DNA of 22,041 nt. Source: Purshia tridentata. Its lineage: Eukaryota; Streptophyta; Magnoliopsida; Rosales; Rosaceae. Below are positions 1-9,030 of this stretch, piece after piece. The notes beneath the pieces are model-generated. The model worked only from the letters and a program-made list of their open reading frames with translations, ran no database searches and was not told where the DNA came from. Each line of letters begins with the position of its first letter. The stretch's first letter is position 1. The translations under genes were made by a program, and so were the position numbers. The stretch spans positions 1 through 22,041 of the forward strand of contig QANT01000597.1 in assembly GCA_003254885.1 (NCBI GenBank). Direction: 5' to 3'.

Positions 1-723
1 AGACCAGTAGGCAACTCCGGCAGGGATTGCAATGATGTCACCCTCCCTGATGCGTCGGACCTTCTGGTGGCGGTCTAGTTGTTCGAACTGCTGTTGGCGT
101 TGTTGTTGTTGCTGTCCTTGTTGTCTCTGACGACGGTCTTGTTCTTGTTGTCTCTGTTGACGGTCTTGTTCTTGTTGTCCCTGTTGTTGTCGGCCTTGTT
201 GTCTCTGTTGACGCTCCTGCTCTTGTTGTCTTTGACGACGGTCTCGTGTTTGTTGGTAAGATTGCTCTTGGTCTTCAGATTGCTGAGGTTCTTCGAATGT
301 CTCAGGACATCCAGGGAATACAGTTCCTAGAACACCCTTACCTGCATGTGCAATTTAATTAGTAAGAATTAATGTTATGTAATCGGAAGATGTTTTTAAT
401 TTTAGTTATGACTATATTATTATAGAGGACGTAATACCTTGGACGACGTAAATGAGCTGAGGAGCGTTGGTGTAGGAAGGCAAGTGGAGGCCGTTTTGTT
501 CGATGGTGACTCGAACGGCGGCGACGCCAGCGCACTGGAAGTCGTCGTCGTTGTAGTTCCAGGACTCGATCTGACCGGCTTCTGACTGAACGCAGTTGTC
601 GGGTTCGCGGGCTTGGAGCCTGTTGAGCTGGCACTCATTCTGCTGAGATTGCTGGCGAGCTATGCTGCCATTGAAGAGGAAAATTAAGCAAAGCGTAAAA
701 CAGAGCGCTAAGGACTTAGCCAT
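1..723 (-). CDS. 11S globulin seed storage protein, copy A (5' part only)
   Basis: This is a legumin-type seed storage protein precursor, normally made on rough ER and stored as hexamers in protein-storage vacuoles. Visible exons are 438-723 (exon 1, 95 codons plus one base) and 1-341 (exon 2, cut by the window edge). Intron 1 is 342-437 with GT and AG ends. The ATG is at 721-723. Residues 1-22 or so form a hydrophobic signal peptide ending near SIA/RQ. The mature acidic chain starts with [15 protein letters not shown] and carries the family's paired cysteines (C31, C64). Exon 2 begins [18 protein letters not shown], whose Cys would make the inter-chain bond. A Gln/Arg-rich 27-bp-period stretch follows, then [15 protein letters not shown] of the cupin barrel. 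Odd point: residue 44 is Cys where copy B has Arg. The rest of the acidic chain and all of the basic chain lie outside the window. The family call is very secure; function in this copy cannot be judged. Confidence 0.93.
129..245 (-). repeat. 27-bp-period Gln/Arg coding minisatellite in globulin A exon 2
   Basis: Repeat-unit starts recur at 129, 156, 183, 207 and 234 on the plus strand. Spacing is 27 bp except one 24-bp unit. Each unit encodes about nine residues of the type QEQDRRQRQ. This is the hypervariable region of the acidic chain. Confidence 0.8.
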
Positions 724-789
724 TGGGAGATGGATATGAAAGCTACTAGTTTACTGGGTTGAGGTGAAGTGGAGAGTAGAAGGCGATGG

Positions 790-874
790 TATTTATAGGA
801 GGGAAAAGCTTTTGCCATTCAGACACGTATCAAATTGTGTGTAAGGAATCTGTAGGAAGTTTTCCATTTGCATG
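790..874 (-). promoter_or_regulatory. Seed-type promoter of globulin A
   Basis: Read on the minus strand, a TATAAATA box lies at 790-797, about 70 nt upstream of the ATG. An ACGTGTC element (ABRE/G-box core type) is at 822-828, and a CATGCA RY (legumin-box) core is at 869-874. The same three elements occur in the same order upstream of copy B. RY and ABRE elements are well-known seed-specific and ABA-responsive signals recognised by B3 and bZIP factors. Their activity here is inferred from sequence only. Confidence 0.75.
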
Positions 875-1139
875 GTTACGAAGCTTGGAATGCTTACACC
901 TCATTCTGTCTTTTATAGCAGGTGGCTAATGGCTTCAACCATTATTGTCTGCAAGTAAAGTTAACTTTACTGCCCTTGAACATGGTCCAGATACAGGGCA
1001 AAGTGAAGGAATCAGATGATGATTTTGGGCACGTAATGTAGTACAATTAAATACAGAAAAGATATATACATGCAGTATAGTAGTACTGTACGTTTTGCTT
1101 TGTTTGCCGATCAAGATCGATCTCCCTAGTGGCGGGGGT

Positions 1140-2400
1140 TTTCGACTAATTCACCTCTATTAATCTACACTTAAACTACTGAAAAATAAGCGTACATAGG
1201 TTTATAACGTTTAGGGACAGAAAATTTGACAATCGATACTGCCATGACTTATGTATCGATCCTTGACAAAAAAATTCTATATTCTACATCTTAAATTCTG
1301 TATTACCTACTAAAGTTTACATAAACACGCTGATCAATTAAGTCCCAGCAACCAAAAACACATATTGCCGATCGATCGGTGCTATTACAATATAAACAAT
1401 CAACGCATTTTCGTCTTCATATGTAAAATAAAATATATAGATATATATATATATATATCCTCATTTTTTAGTCTTCAATAATTTACTAATAAAATTATAT
1501 ACTTGTATAAAATTTATTGATCTTATTTCTTAAATGGATGGAAATGCAGATGCGTTTGGATTTAATAATTCGTCATTATTATTGATTGACATTTTTAATT
1601 GATCTATATATATATGGGTCAGCTCTCTTAAGTCTGATGAATTGTACGTTGATGTTGAGCATAACAACTTGTTTATGGGATACATTGACATCGCTTTTCA
1701 TATTTGAGTAATTTGACCTTGAGCATGGTGATGATCAAGAGTGTGACTCTTTCAATATTCAAAATATAAAGCATTTCTTTCTTTGGCCCATGCTTTCATT
1801 GCTTTGTGATTTTGTGAATGCTTGTTTTTATCACTTGCTTCTTTATAAAATGCTAACATGTCATGATTAATTTGTTGATGCTAAAAATGTCAAATACTAG
1901 AATTACAATTAAACAGATACAAATTTTTAATCAAACAATTAGACAGACTGAATTATATACCATGTTAGAGGTTTTTATGCTAGGTTCTTCAAACTGAATT
2001 ATGGACTCTTTTTGAATGGTCTCATGTATAATTCTATATTAGTGGTTAGTTAACCTTGCTTCTACTGCGCGCTGTTAGGCTAATCATGCACCCTTACTAC
2101 TATAGTTTGGTCAACATCATGCACCATCATGTATGTTTATCGTTGATTGATCGAACATGGTGATTGGTGGCTGATGGTCTAGCTTCTTGGTTTGAATTTA
2201 GGTTACATTAGCAATTGGATGCTCCCCTGCGTCTATTGCACATTTGATGCTAAAGATTGATTTCACATTAGGCAAAAAAAAGTGAAAATTCATAAGTTTA
2301 GTAGATGGGAAAATTAATTATTACTTGCATAAGATTAAGATTACACGTAGTCTCGATCAGTAGCTACACGACTAGATCTCCTCTTACAAAAAGTCATAAA
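1140..2400. other. AT-rich intergenic spacer between the two globulin genes
   Basis: No open reading frame, RNA gene or clear transposon end was recognised here. The stretch holds an (AT)n microsatellite at 1441-1458 and a shorter one near 1607-1615. It lies between the distal promoter of copy A and the 3' end of copy B. Confidence 0.6.
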
Positions 2401-2407
2401 GACTATT

Positions 2408-2425
2408 TTTATTTATTTATTTATT
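2408..2425 (-). terminator. Probable polyadenylation signals of globulin B
   Basis: Four overlapping AATAAA hexamers occur on the minus strand (TTTATT on plus at 2408, 2412, 2416 and 2420). They lie about 200 nt past the predicted stop at 2626-2628 and about 80 nt past the stop of the duplicated 3' end. The cleavage site itself cannot be located by eye. Confidence 0.55.
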
Positions 2426-2516
2426 GATCTCATCCCTTGCTTACCTAGCAAAAGCAAAACAAAAGAAAAAGAAACGACGTGTCGCATTATGCATGATTCA
2501 TTTATGCAATAGCCCT

Positions 2517-2828
2517 TCTTGATCTGTCACTCTGCTGTGATGAGCTCAAAACAGTTGTCTCCTGCCTGTTGTACTTGAGCCTCCTTGCCTGGTCCCGGTC
2601 AACCTGGTAGGCGTTGGCAATCACCTCATCCGGCAATGCCCGCAAGACGGAGGTCCTGCCCGCCAGAGTGTAGTCTTGATCTGTCACTCTGCTGTGATGA
2701 GCTCAAAGCAGTGGTCTCCTGTCTGTTGTACTTGAGCATCCTTGCCTGCTCCCGGTCAACCTGGTAGGCGTTGGTGATAACTTCATCGGGAAGTGCCCGC
2801 AAGACGGAGGTCCTGCCCGCCAGAGTGT
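2517..2828 (-). repeat. 157-bp-period tandem duplication of the globulin B 3' coding end
   Basis: Plus-strand copies are 2517-2671 and 2674-2828 (155 bp each, 12 mismatches by my count, about 92% identical, no gaps). Both encode the end of the basic chain, from [16 protein letters not shown] to [10 protein letters not shown]. The copy next to the gene body (2674-2828) is in frame with exon 4. The period of 157 is not a multiple of three, so the second copy is entered out of frame and meets TGA at 2626-2628. The second copy is itself open in its own frame and ends RRAIA-stop at 2502-2504. Confidence 0.95.
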
Positions 2829-4639
2829 TGATCACCGCATTGTCCTCCGTCTTGAAGGCCACGTATTCGAATCCCTGGTTCCCAGCCTTGTGCAACACCG
2901 CGTGGTTGTGTGGTACAATGAACAGCTGTCCCTCGCGGACCTCGTCGTCCAAGATGGCCTCACCTTGGTGGTTCACCACCTGCACCCTCGCGTTTCCTCT
3001 GATCACGTAGAACACTTCGTGGGCGACCAGGTTCCAGTGTGGGCTGTAGATAGCATTCTGCATGCCAAAAAATAATCAAGGTCAATTAATTAATTAATTA
3101 GGCTCATTTAATCAACTAATTAATCAATTACTTACGTTGTACAAGAAACCTCTCTCGGCGCTGAGGCCGAGATACCTAAGGATGGGCAAGTTGTTGCTGT
3201 TAAGGTAGCTGATGCGACCAGCTTGGGGAGTGAACACGTCAGCGCTTGAAGGCCTTCCAATGTTTTCTTTGAGCCTCAAGTTGCAGAATGTCTCCTCAAG
3301 GCCGTTGTCACGTGATCCCCGGGATTCCTGCTGTCCTTGCTGGCGTCCACCTTGCTGTCTTCTCTGCTCGCGCTCTCTCTGCTCCCTCTCCTGCTGCTGT
3401 TGCTCCTGTTCTGGGTCACGTGACCTGGGTGGGTGAACGAAGTCGAGGCGTCCCTTCACTCTCACGATCTGGTTTCTGTTCTGGTCGTTCTGACCCTGGA
3501 GCTGCCTTGCGGTCTCACTGTCGACGTTGAGAGCCTCCGCGAGGAGGTTGGTGTCAAAGCCAGCGAACATGTTGTTTGAGTTACCTTGTTGCTGTCGTTG
3601 TCTCCTATCTTGCTGGCGTTGGCGATCTTGGTCTCTCTGCTGCTCGCTCTGGTGTTGCTGCCTTGAACTTTGGCGCCCTTGTTGTTGTTGCTCAAACTCG
3701 TCTTGTGGGTTACCGGCAAGATAGAACCTCTGCACATTAATTTGGAATATAATATTTAATTTAATATTCAATTAGTTTGATTAATTATTAATTTATTAAT
3801 TTGTTAATTATATTCGTACCCTTGGGTTGCGGTCGAGCTGGTTTTGGTCGTTGCTGGTGTCAAGAAGGGCAACGGAAACAAGCTCTTGGTCGCCTTCGTT
3901 GTAAGACCAGTAGGCAACTCCGGCAGGGATTGCGATGAGGTCACCCTCCTTGATGCGGCGAATCTTCTGGTGGCGGTCTAGTTGTTCGAACTGCTGTTGG
4001 CCTTCTTGTTGTTGCTGTCCTTGTTGTCTCTGACGACGGTCCTGTTCTTGTTGTCTCTGACGACGGTCTTGTTCTTGTTGTCTCTGTTGACGGTCTTGTT
4101 GTTGTTGTCCCTGTCGACGGTCTTGTTCTTGTTGTCCCTGTCGACGGTCTCGTGTTTGTTGGTAAGATTGCTCTTGATCTTCAGATTGCTGAGGTTCTTC
4201 GAATGTCTCAGGACATCCAGGGAATACAGTCCCTAGAACACCCTTACCTGCATGTGCAATTTAAATGGTACGTAAGAATTATTATTATGTAATTGGTGGT
4301 TATTTTTATAACTACACTATTAATATTATAGAGCACATAATACGTACCTTGGACGACGTAAATGAGCTGAGGAGCGTTGGTGTAGGAAGGCAAGTGGAGG
4401 CCGTTTTGTTCGATTGTGACTCGAACGGCGGCGACGCCAGCGCACTGGAAGTCGTCGTCGTTGTAGTTCCAGGACTCGATCTGACCGGCTTCCGACTGAA
4501 CGCGGTTGTCGGGTTCGCGGGCTTGGAGCCTGTTGAGCTGACACTCATTCTGCTGCTGCTGCTGCTGGCGAGATGCTAAGCAGCCATGGAAGAGAACAAG
4601 TAAGCAAAGAGAAATAGAGAGCGCTAAACACTTAGTCAT
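2626..4639 (-). CDS. 11S globulin seed storage protein, copy B (complete, altered C-terminus)
   Basis: This is a legumin/prunin-type storage globulin precursor of 581 residues. Exons are 4348-4639, 3820-4247, 3136-3729 and 2626-3057. The introns (4248-4347, 3730-3819, 3058-3135) have GT-AG ends and keep one frame, matching the usual four-exon legumin layout. The ATG is at 4637-4639, followed by a signal peptide of about 22 residues. The acidic chain contains [23 protein letters not shown], a polyGln/Arg region and the first cupin barrel. The conserved cleavage point for asparaginyl endopeptidase is Asn382-Gly383 in NGLEETFC, with the Cys that bonds to the acidic chain. The basic chain has the second cupin barrel ([25 protein letters not shown]). 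After SDRSR the frame runs into a duplicated segment and adds 15 novel residues before TGA, replacing a normal ending of the RRAIA kind. The protein would be stored in seed vacuoles; assembly and sorting with this tail are uncertain. Confidence 0.93.
4032..4155 (-). repeat. 27-bp-period Gln/Arg coding minisatellite in globulin B exon 2
   Basis: Unit starts recur exactly every 27 bp on the plus strand at 4032, 4059, 4086, 4113 and 4140. Each unit encodes a nine-residue variant of QEQDRRQRQ. Copy B exon 2 is 3 nt longer than the matching part of copy A. Confidence 0.85.
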
Positions 4640-4688
4640 GGCTACTACTTAATTGGGTTGATGTGAAGCGGTGAGTAGAAGGCGTTGG

Positions 4689-4862
4689 TATTTATAAGAG
4701 GGAAAATGTTTAGCCATTGAGACACGTATCAAATTGTGTGTAAGGAATCTGCAGCCATTCTTCGGTTTGCATGGCTATGGAGATTGAAATGCTTACACCT
4801 CATTCTGTCTTTTAGGGCAGGTGGCTTTTGGTTTCAGAGAAGATACAAAAGATGTGCATGCA
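4689..4862 (-). promoter_or_regulatory. Seed-type promoter of globulin B
   Basis: Minus-strand elements are a TATAAATA box at 4689-4696 (50-57 nt before the ATG), ACGTGTC at 4721-4727, an RY core CATGCA at 4768-4773, and a second overlapping palindromic RY (TGCATGCA) at 4855-4862. The first three match copy A in order and near-identical context. The second RY lies in a block that sits at a different place in copy A. Confidence 0.75.
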
Positions 4863-5052
4863 GTGTTTTTGTTTGCTTTCATGATCAAGGATTAAGATCA
4901 TTCTAGTGGTGTCTTGGTGAGTAGTACTTTAGGGTAATTTCACCCATTTCTGGACTACCTGCACCAGGTGCTTGCCATTATCGTCTGCAACTGCATTGTA
5001 TTTCAGTACTGCTTGAACCTGGTCCAATATTGGGGAAAGTGAAAGAATTCAG

Positions 5053-6128
5053 CGCTAAATTGCCCTTTTGGAAATGTAAATTATTGATTGCTTACCATCC
5101 ATGCATAGTGAACAGTAGTAATTTTTTTTATTTTTTTTATGTGACATAACTCGGTATTATCCATCTATTTAAGTTTTACAAGTCCTCTAGCATATATATA
5201 TATATATATTTGCAATTTAAAATAGTGTAAGAGACCAACTACTATTCTAATTTTATATATCTCAAGTAATATAACAATATGTTATATATTCAATTTCGGG
5301 TTTACAGACACATCAATTGGTGATAAATAATTGAAATATTAATTAATAATATCTCTAATATTATTATTGCAGTTGAGCATTGTTTTTCATTTTTGATCTA
5401 ACATTCTTTACTTTCTTTTATTATTAGATATGCGGAAGAATTTTCTATTTTTATCTGAATAGAAAGAAGAATTTGAACTCGAAATTCACTACAACTACAA
5501 AGTACAAACCCCATGGACTGCAGCCCACTGCCAAGCACAAGATCGGTGTCAAAGCCCAAATAATGAAAACAACACTAAATAGAAAACCCAAAAGCCCAAT
5601 TAAATCCTTAGCTATCAAAGCCCAGCACAGCAGTCATCTCTGTATAAGTTTTTTTGCCAAATAAATTTTGATTCGATTATTAATTACTCTTAATTATATA
5701 TATGGTGCTATTTACACCAATAAAATAAAATCCTATTTAATCAAAGTTGAAAATACTATGCCATTAATAATACTTGAATAAATAGTTAGTCATACAGTCA
5801 TACTTGTATATAAGTAATGTTCAATCATAATAATTAAATAATAAAAAAAGATTCTGAGAGTAATGTTGGATAAATAACATAAGTAGCAAATTACTTTCTC
5901 AAGCACTTCCAAATTTCTAATTGCACAATAAAGGGCAGAAGCATTTAATGAATGTCAGAATAAAAATTAAAATAAAAGAATCTGCATGTTCTGTATAAAT
6001 GAATTATGAATTAAGGATCAAACATCTCTCACAGTAGTGGCATCATTAATTGGAGAGCTTCAGAATTTGAAGAAGGATAAATAGGCAAAATAATTAAGCT
6101 TCAGAGCATAATTAGTGAGAGGTAGTAG
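5053..6128. other. AT-rich spacer between globulin B and the patellin gene
   Basis: There is no convincing gene. The stretch contains an (AT)n run at about 5192-5209, four AGCCCA (TGGGCT on minus) motifs between 5522 and 5624, and the presumed 3'UTR of the patellin gene next to 6129. A 63-codon open frame at 5473-5664 overlaps the AGCCCA cluster and looks non-coding. Confidence 0.5.
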
Positions 6129-7813
6129 CTATCTAGCTATTTCTTTAAGATGATGCATGTACATGGGGACTGTGTGTTTGGCTTTAGACCTGTAGAGAAC
6201 CCTTTTGTTCTTGAAGGTCCAATTCTCAAGGGTCATCACTATATTGCCAGGTTCACTAATATAGAAGGAATTTCTAACACTCTCTCCCTGCAGTCTCTTC
6301 TTGTCTTGCAGGAGGATCTTGTATGACCCTTCATCATCAGGAACAAACTCTTCCTTGTAGTACAAGTCCCACCCCACCACTGTTAGGTCCCACACCACTG
6401 TCAACCCACCCTGTATATTATACAAGCACACCCCTAAATCCATCTATTAATTAAACAGCATTCAACTCAAGAAATGCATTCATAAAAGTTGTTTTTAAGT
6501 ACCTCAGCAATTGGGATTTCAATTAAGCCGGTTGTGTTTGCTCTGACTATGGCCTCTGATGCTTTGTCTTCTGGGGTAAAGTCCTCATCTTGCTCTCTTC
6601 TGAGACCACCATATTGAACTGGGAGTTCTTCTGGTTCTATGAACCTTAATTCTTGAAAAGTACCCATTAGAGAGACAGAGGAGAAGAAATAACCAATTCA
6701 AATACTAATGAATGAAGTTAATCCATATAGTTAGTGTTAATTAATCTCACTTGAGAAGGGTCTTTGTAACGTTTGAGGGCCTGGCAAGGACAAACTTCTT
6801 TGTGGTTGTGTGACCAAGTAACCGTGACCTGAGCGCATGGACCACATAGTACCAAATTGGTGCATTTATAACAATCTGCAAATTAAATCTAATCAATAAT
6901 TAGCATTATATGCACTCATGCAAATTAATTACTTACTTAATTTGATACACACAGACACACTTACAATATTTTTAATGAGCTCGGGATAATTGTCCTGAAG
7001 CAAAAGCAGAGATTTGTTGCTAAGAGAACGAAGCTCCTTCATTTCAGGCCCTAGTGTGTTCTTCAAATCTGTAATCTGAACAATGGAGTCCACCCCACCA
7101 TTCTTGAAGTTGAGCTTCTTGATGCCCTTCTCCATGAATTGAACCCTCCACCTCAGGTACTCCTGGCGCTTCTGCTCCGACCCAAATGTCTTCTTGTACA
7201 ACTCCTTGTCCTTGAAAGGCCCATAAACAGTGTAACACAAAGGGTGACCCTCTTTGTCTTTGCTACCAATGAACACCACATTTTCCAGATTAGACCCCAA
7301 TTCCAATTCCTCTTCAAGAATGTGATCGGTTTTGTACTCCCTTCGCCATCTCAGCGTCCTCCTGAGCATCTCAAACGCATCATGGACCTTGAAATCTCTG
7401 GCCCTCAAGAACTTGAGGAGCACAATGTTGGTGCCCTGGTGGCCTTTACTGGGCAATAAAGGCACACCCCATAGGGTTATCTCCTTGAGTTGGTTTCTTT
7501 GCCTTGACCTTTCTTCTTTGGAAAGTTTATTGCTGGGTTTTCCGAAAAGATAGTTCCCGAGAATCGCATCTTCGACCCTGCAACGGAGTTCCAGCAGGGC
7601 TTTCTTCTTCTTCTGCTCCATTTCCAAAGAAGCAGCAGCTGAGATTTCATCGTCCTCCTGGTCTTGAACTGCGGATTCGAAATCTTCTGGGTCGCTTTCT
7701 TCATCTTCCAGCTGCTGGGTCTTTTCATTTTCATTGGGTTTTTGATTTCTGTGCTCTCCTCCCTCATCATCACCCTCATTCTCGTTGTGGGTCTTCTCAT
7801 TTTTCTCCGTCAT
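6129..7813 (-). CDS. PATL: Patellin-like SEC14 (CRAL-TRIO) plus GOLD domain protein
   Basis: Patellins are plant phosphoinositide-binding proteins that act at membranes in vesicle traffic, cell-plate formation and auxin-carrier positioning. Exons are 6965-7813, 6751-6875, 6503-6644 and 6129-6410, joined by GT-AG introns of 89, 106 and 92 bp. They give 465 residues. The first in-frame ATG is 7811-7813 (MTEKNEK); an upstream TTG is not a likely plant start. Residues 1-70 or so are acidic and low-complexity. A Lys-rich helix and the CRAL-TRIO N part follow (WGVPLL near 115, LLKFLRARDF near 133). The lipid-binding CRAL-TRIO fold runs to about 325 (GHPLCYTVYG, LLLLQDNYPE, NAPIWYYV). The linker VQYGGL leads to the GOLD domain near 345-455 (VVWDLTVVGWDLYYKEEFVP). 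The exon 2/3 joint was fixed by restoring LLKFIEPEELPVQYGG. The family call is firm, but which of the Arabidopsis PATL1-6 is closest is not decided. Confidence 0.93.
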
Positions 7814-7910
7814 TGTTACCTCCAAGGGTGATCAGAATAATCTAGGGCAGCCAGAGCTTCCTCTGGCAGCCCTTTCCGGAGAGCTGAGTCGATGGTGCTG
7901 AGATTCAATG

Positions 7911-7943
<33 letters not shown>

Positions 7944-8130
7944 CAAAAGACGAGGTTTTTGTTGTTTTGGTTTTTCTAACCCTCAAGCTGGAAGAGAGGC
8001 TTGAGGGAAGATGATGAACCGTTGGTTGCCTGGCGCCAAATTTAGGTTGTGTGTGTGTGTGTGTGTGATGTGGGTTTAGGTTGGCATAGAATGGCCTGTT
8101 GCTTCTTTTCTTCCAGAGAAATGACAAGTG
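7814..8130 (-). promoter_or_regulatory. Patellin 5' leader region with (CT)n and (CA)n tracts
   Basis: On the coding strand this region carries a 29-nt CT microsatellite (plus strand GA at 7915-7943) about 100 nt before the ATG, and a CA tract (plus GT at about 8048-8067). One tiny upstream ORF, Met-Pro-Thr-stop, lies at 8076-8087 if the transcript reaches that far. CT-rich leaders are common in plant genes. The transcription start is not visible. Confidence 0.5.
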
Positions 8131-9030
8131 CTTTATCAGTTAACAACTGATCTGATCTGGCTTCCATGGAATTAGTGGCTCTTATCTTTTGAGGGGATGG
8201 AAGAGTAGGTGGCGTTTCATTATGACCCTATTATAGTTTTAGCTTAACCAGCACACAGGAACAAGTGAAAAAGTTGGGGGAACTTTTCGTGTTCTATTTT
8301 CAGGTTTTTTCTTCAAAATTAAAAATGGAGTTGAAAAATATGAGAAAAAGGAACAAAAAGAAAAGAGGAGAGAGAGGGATGAGGAAAAAAGAAAATTATT
8401 AATTTAGAAAAATTAAAATGATCTAAAATGTGTCATAAATTTTTTATTCTATAAATTAAAATATTCTATATATTTTCACTCAAGGACGAAAACTCCCTAT
8501 GTGAATTATAAGCGAAATGGTGAGAGATCTTGTACTTCACGAACAACAAAAGTGCATAGTACCACCATCTACATGTAGTAAAACAATCACAAATGGTGCA
8601 ATAGGTTACAAGTTATGACTTATGCTTGGTTCAGCTTCAATTTGTTCTTGATGCATGCAAAGAGTCAACTACGCCCCCGACCTACTATGGGGTAATCAAC
8701 TAATTAAATTAAGAAAAATAAAAAAGTAAAAGAGCAGTACATTAACACCAAGTTTGGTTGGGACAGGTTAATGCAACTTATACTTCACAGTTGAATGCTG
8801 GAGAGACCCAGTAGGATGCCCCAAATTATCCTGATATTCTGGGAAGATGATTGCTTTATCTTGCCCTGTCTCTAAATAAAACATAACCCACAGCGCTGAT
8901 TTTTACATGCCTAATACAGAGAAGAATCTAGCTGTTGAGCCCATCTTGTAATCATATATACAGTGATTTCAGGAATGCGAGCAAACGGATCTGTATCTAC
9001 ATATCCAAACTGCAGCCTGTAGTAGCTGTA
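8131..9030. other. Spacer: patellin promoter and SMC1 3'UTR
   Basis: There is no gene here. The left half, upstream of the patellin leader, is AT-rich with a purine-rich run at about 8341-8395. The right part next to the SMC1 stop is less AT-rich and is probably the SMC1 3'UTR. I could not pick a confident polyadenylation signal. Confidence 0.45.

Noticed and set aside
79..330. Leucine-rich open frame on the plus strand, and its twin at 3982-4236
   Set aside because: It is the antisense shadow of the Gln/Arg-rich exon 2 of the two globulin genes; CAG/CAA codons read as Leu on the other strand.
2502..2687. A separate small gene encoding a globulin C-terminus
   Set aside because: It has no plant start codon context or promoter, and is the out-of-frame second copy of the exon 4 duplication.
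5473..5664. 63-codon plus-strand frame
   Set aside because: It has no recognisable domain, lies in AT-rich spacer and overlaps promoter-like AGCCCA motifs; most likely chance.
5700..5720. GGTGCTATTTACACC motif as a MITE terminal repeat
   Set aside because: Only one end was found; no matching inverted copy or target duplication is visible.
7816..8127. 103-codon frame upstream of the patellin gene
   Set aside because: It begins at TTG and is made of microsatellite translation (His/Thr, Ser/Leu runs); it is the leader region.
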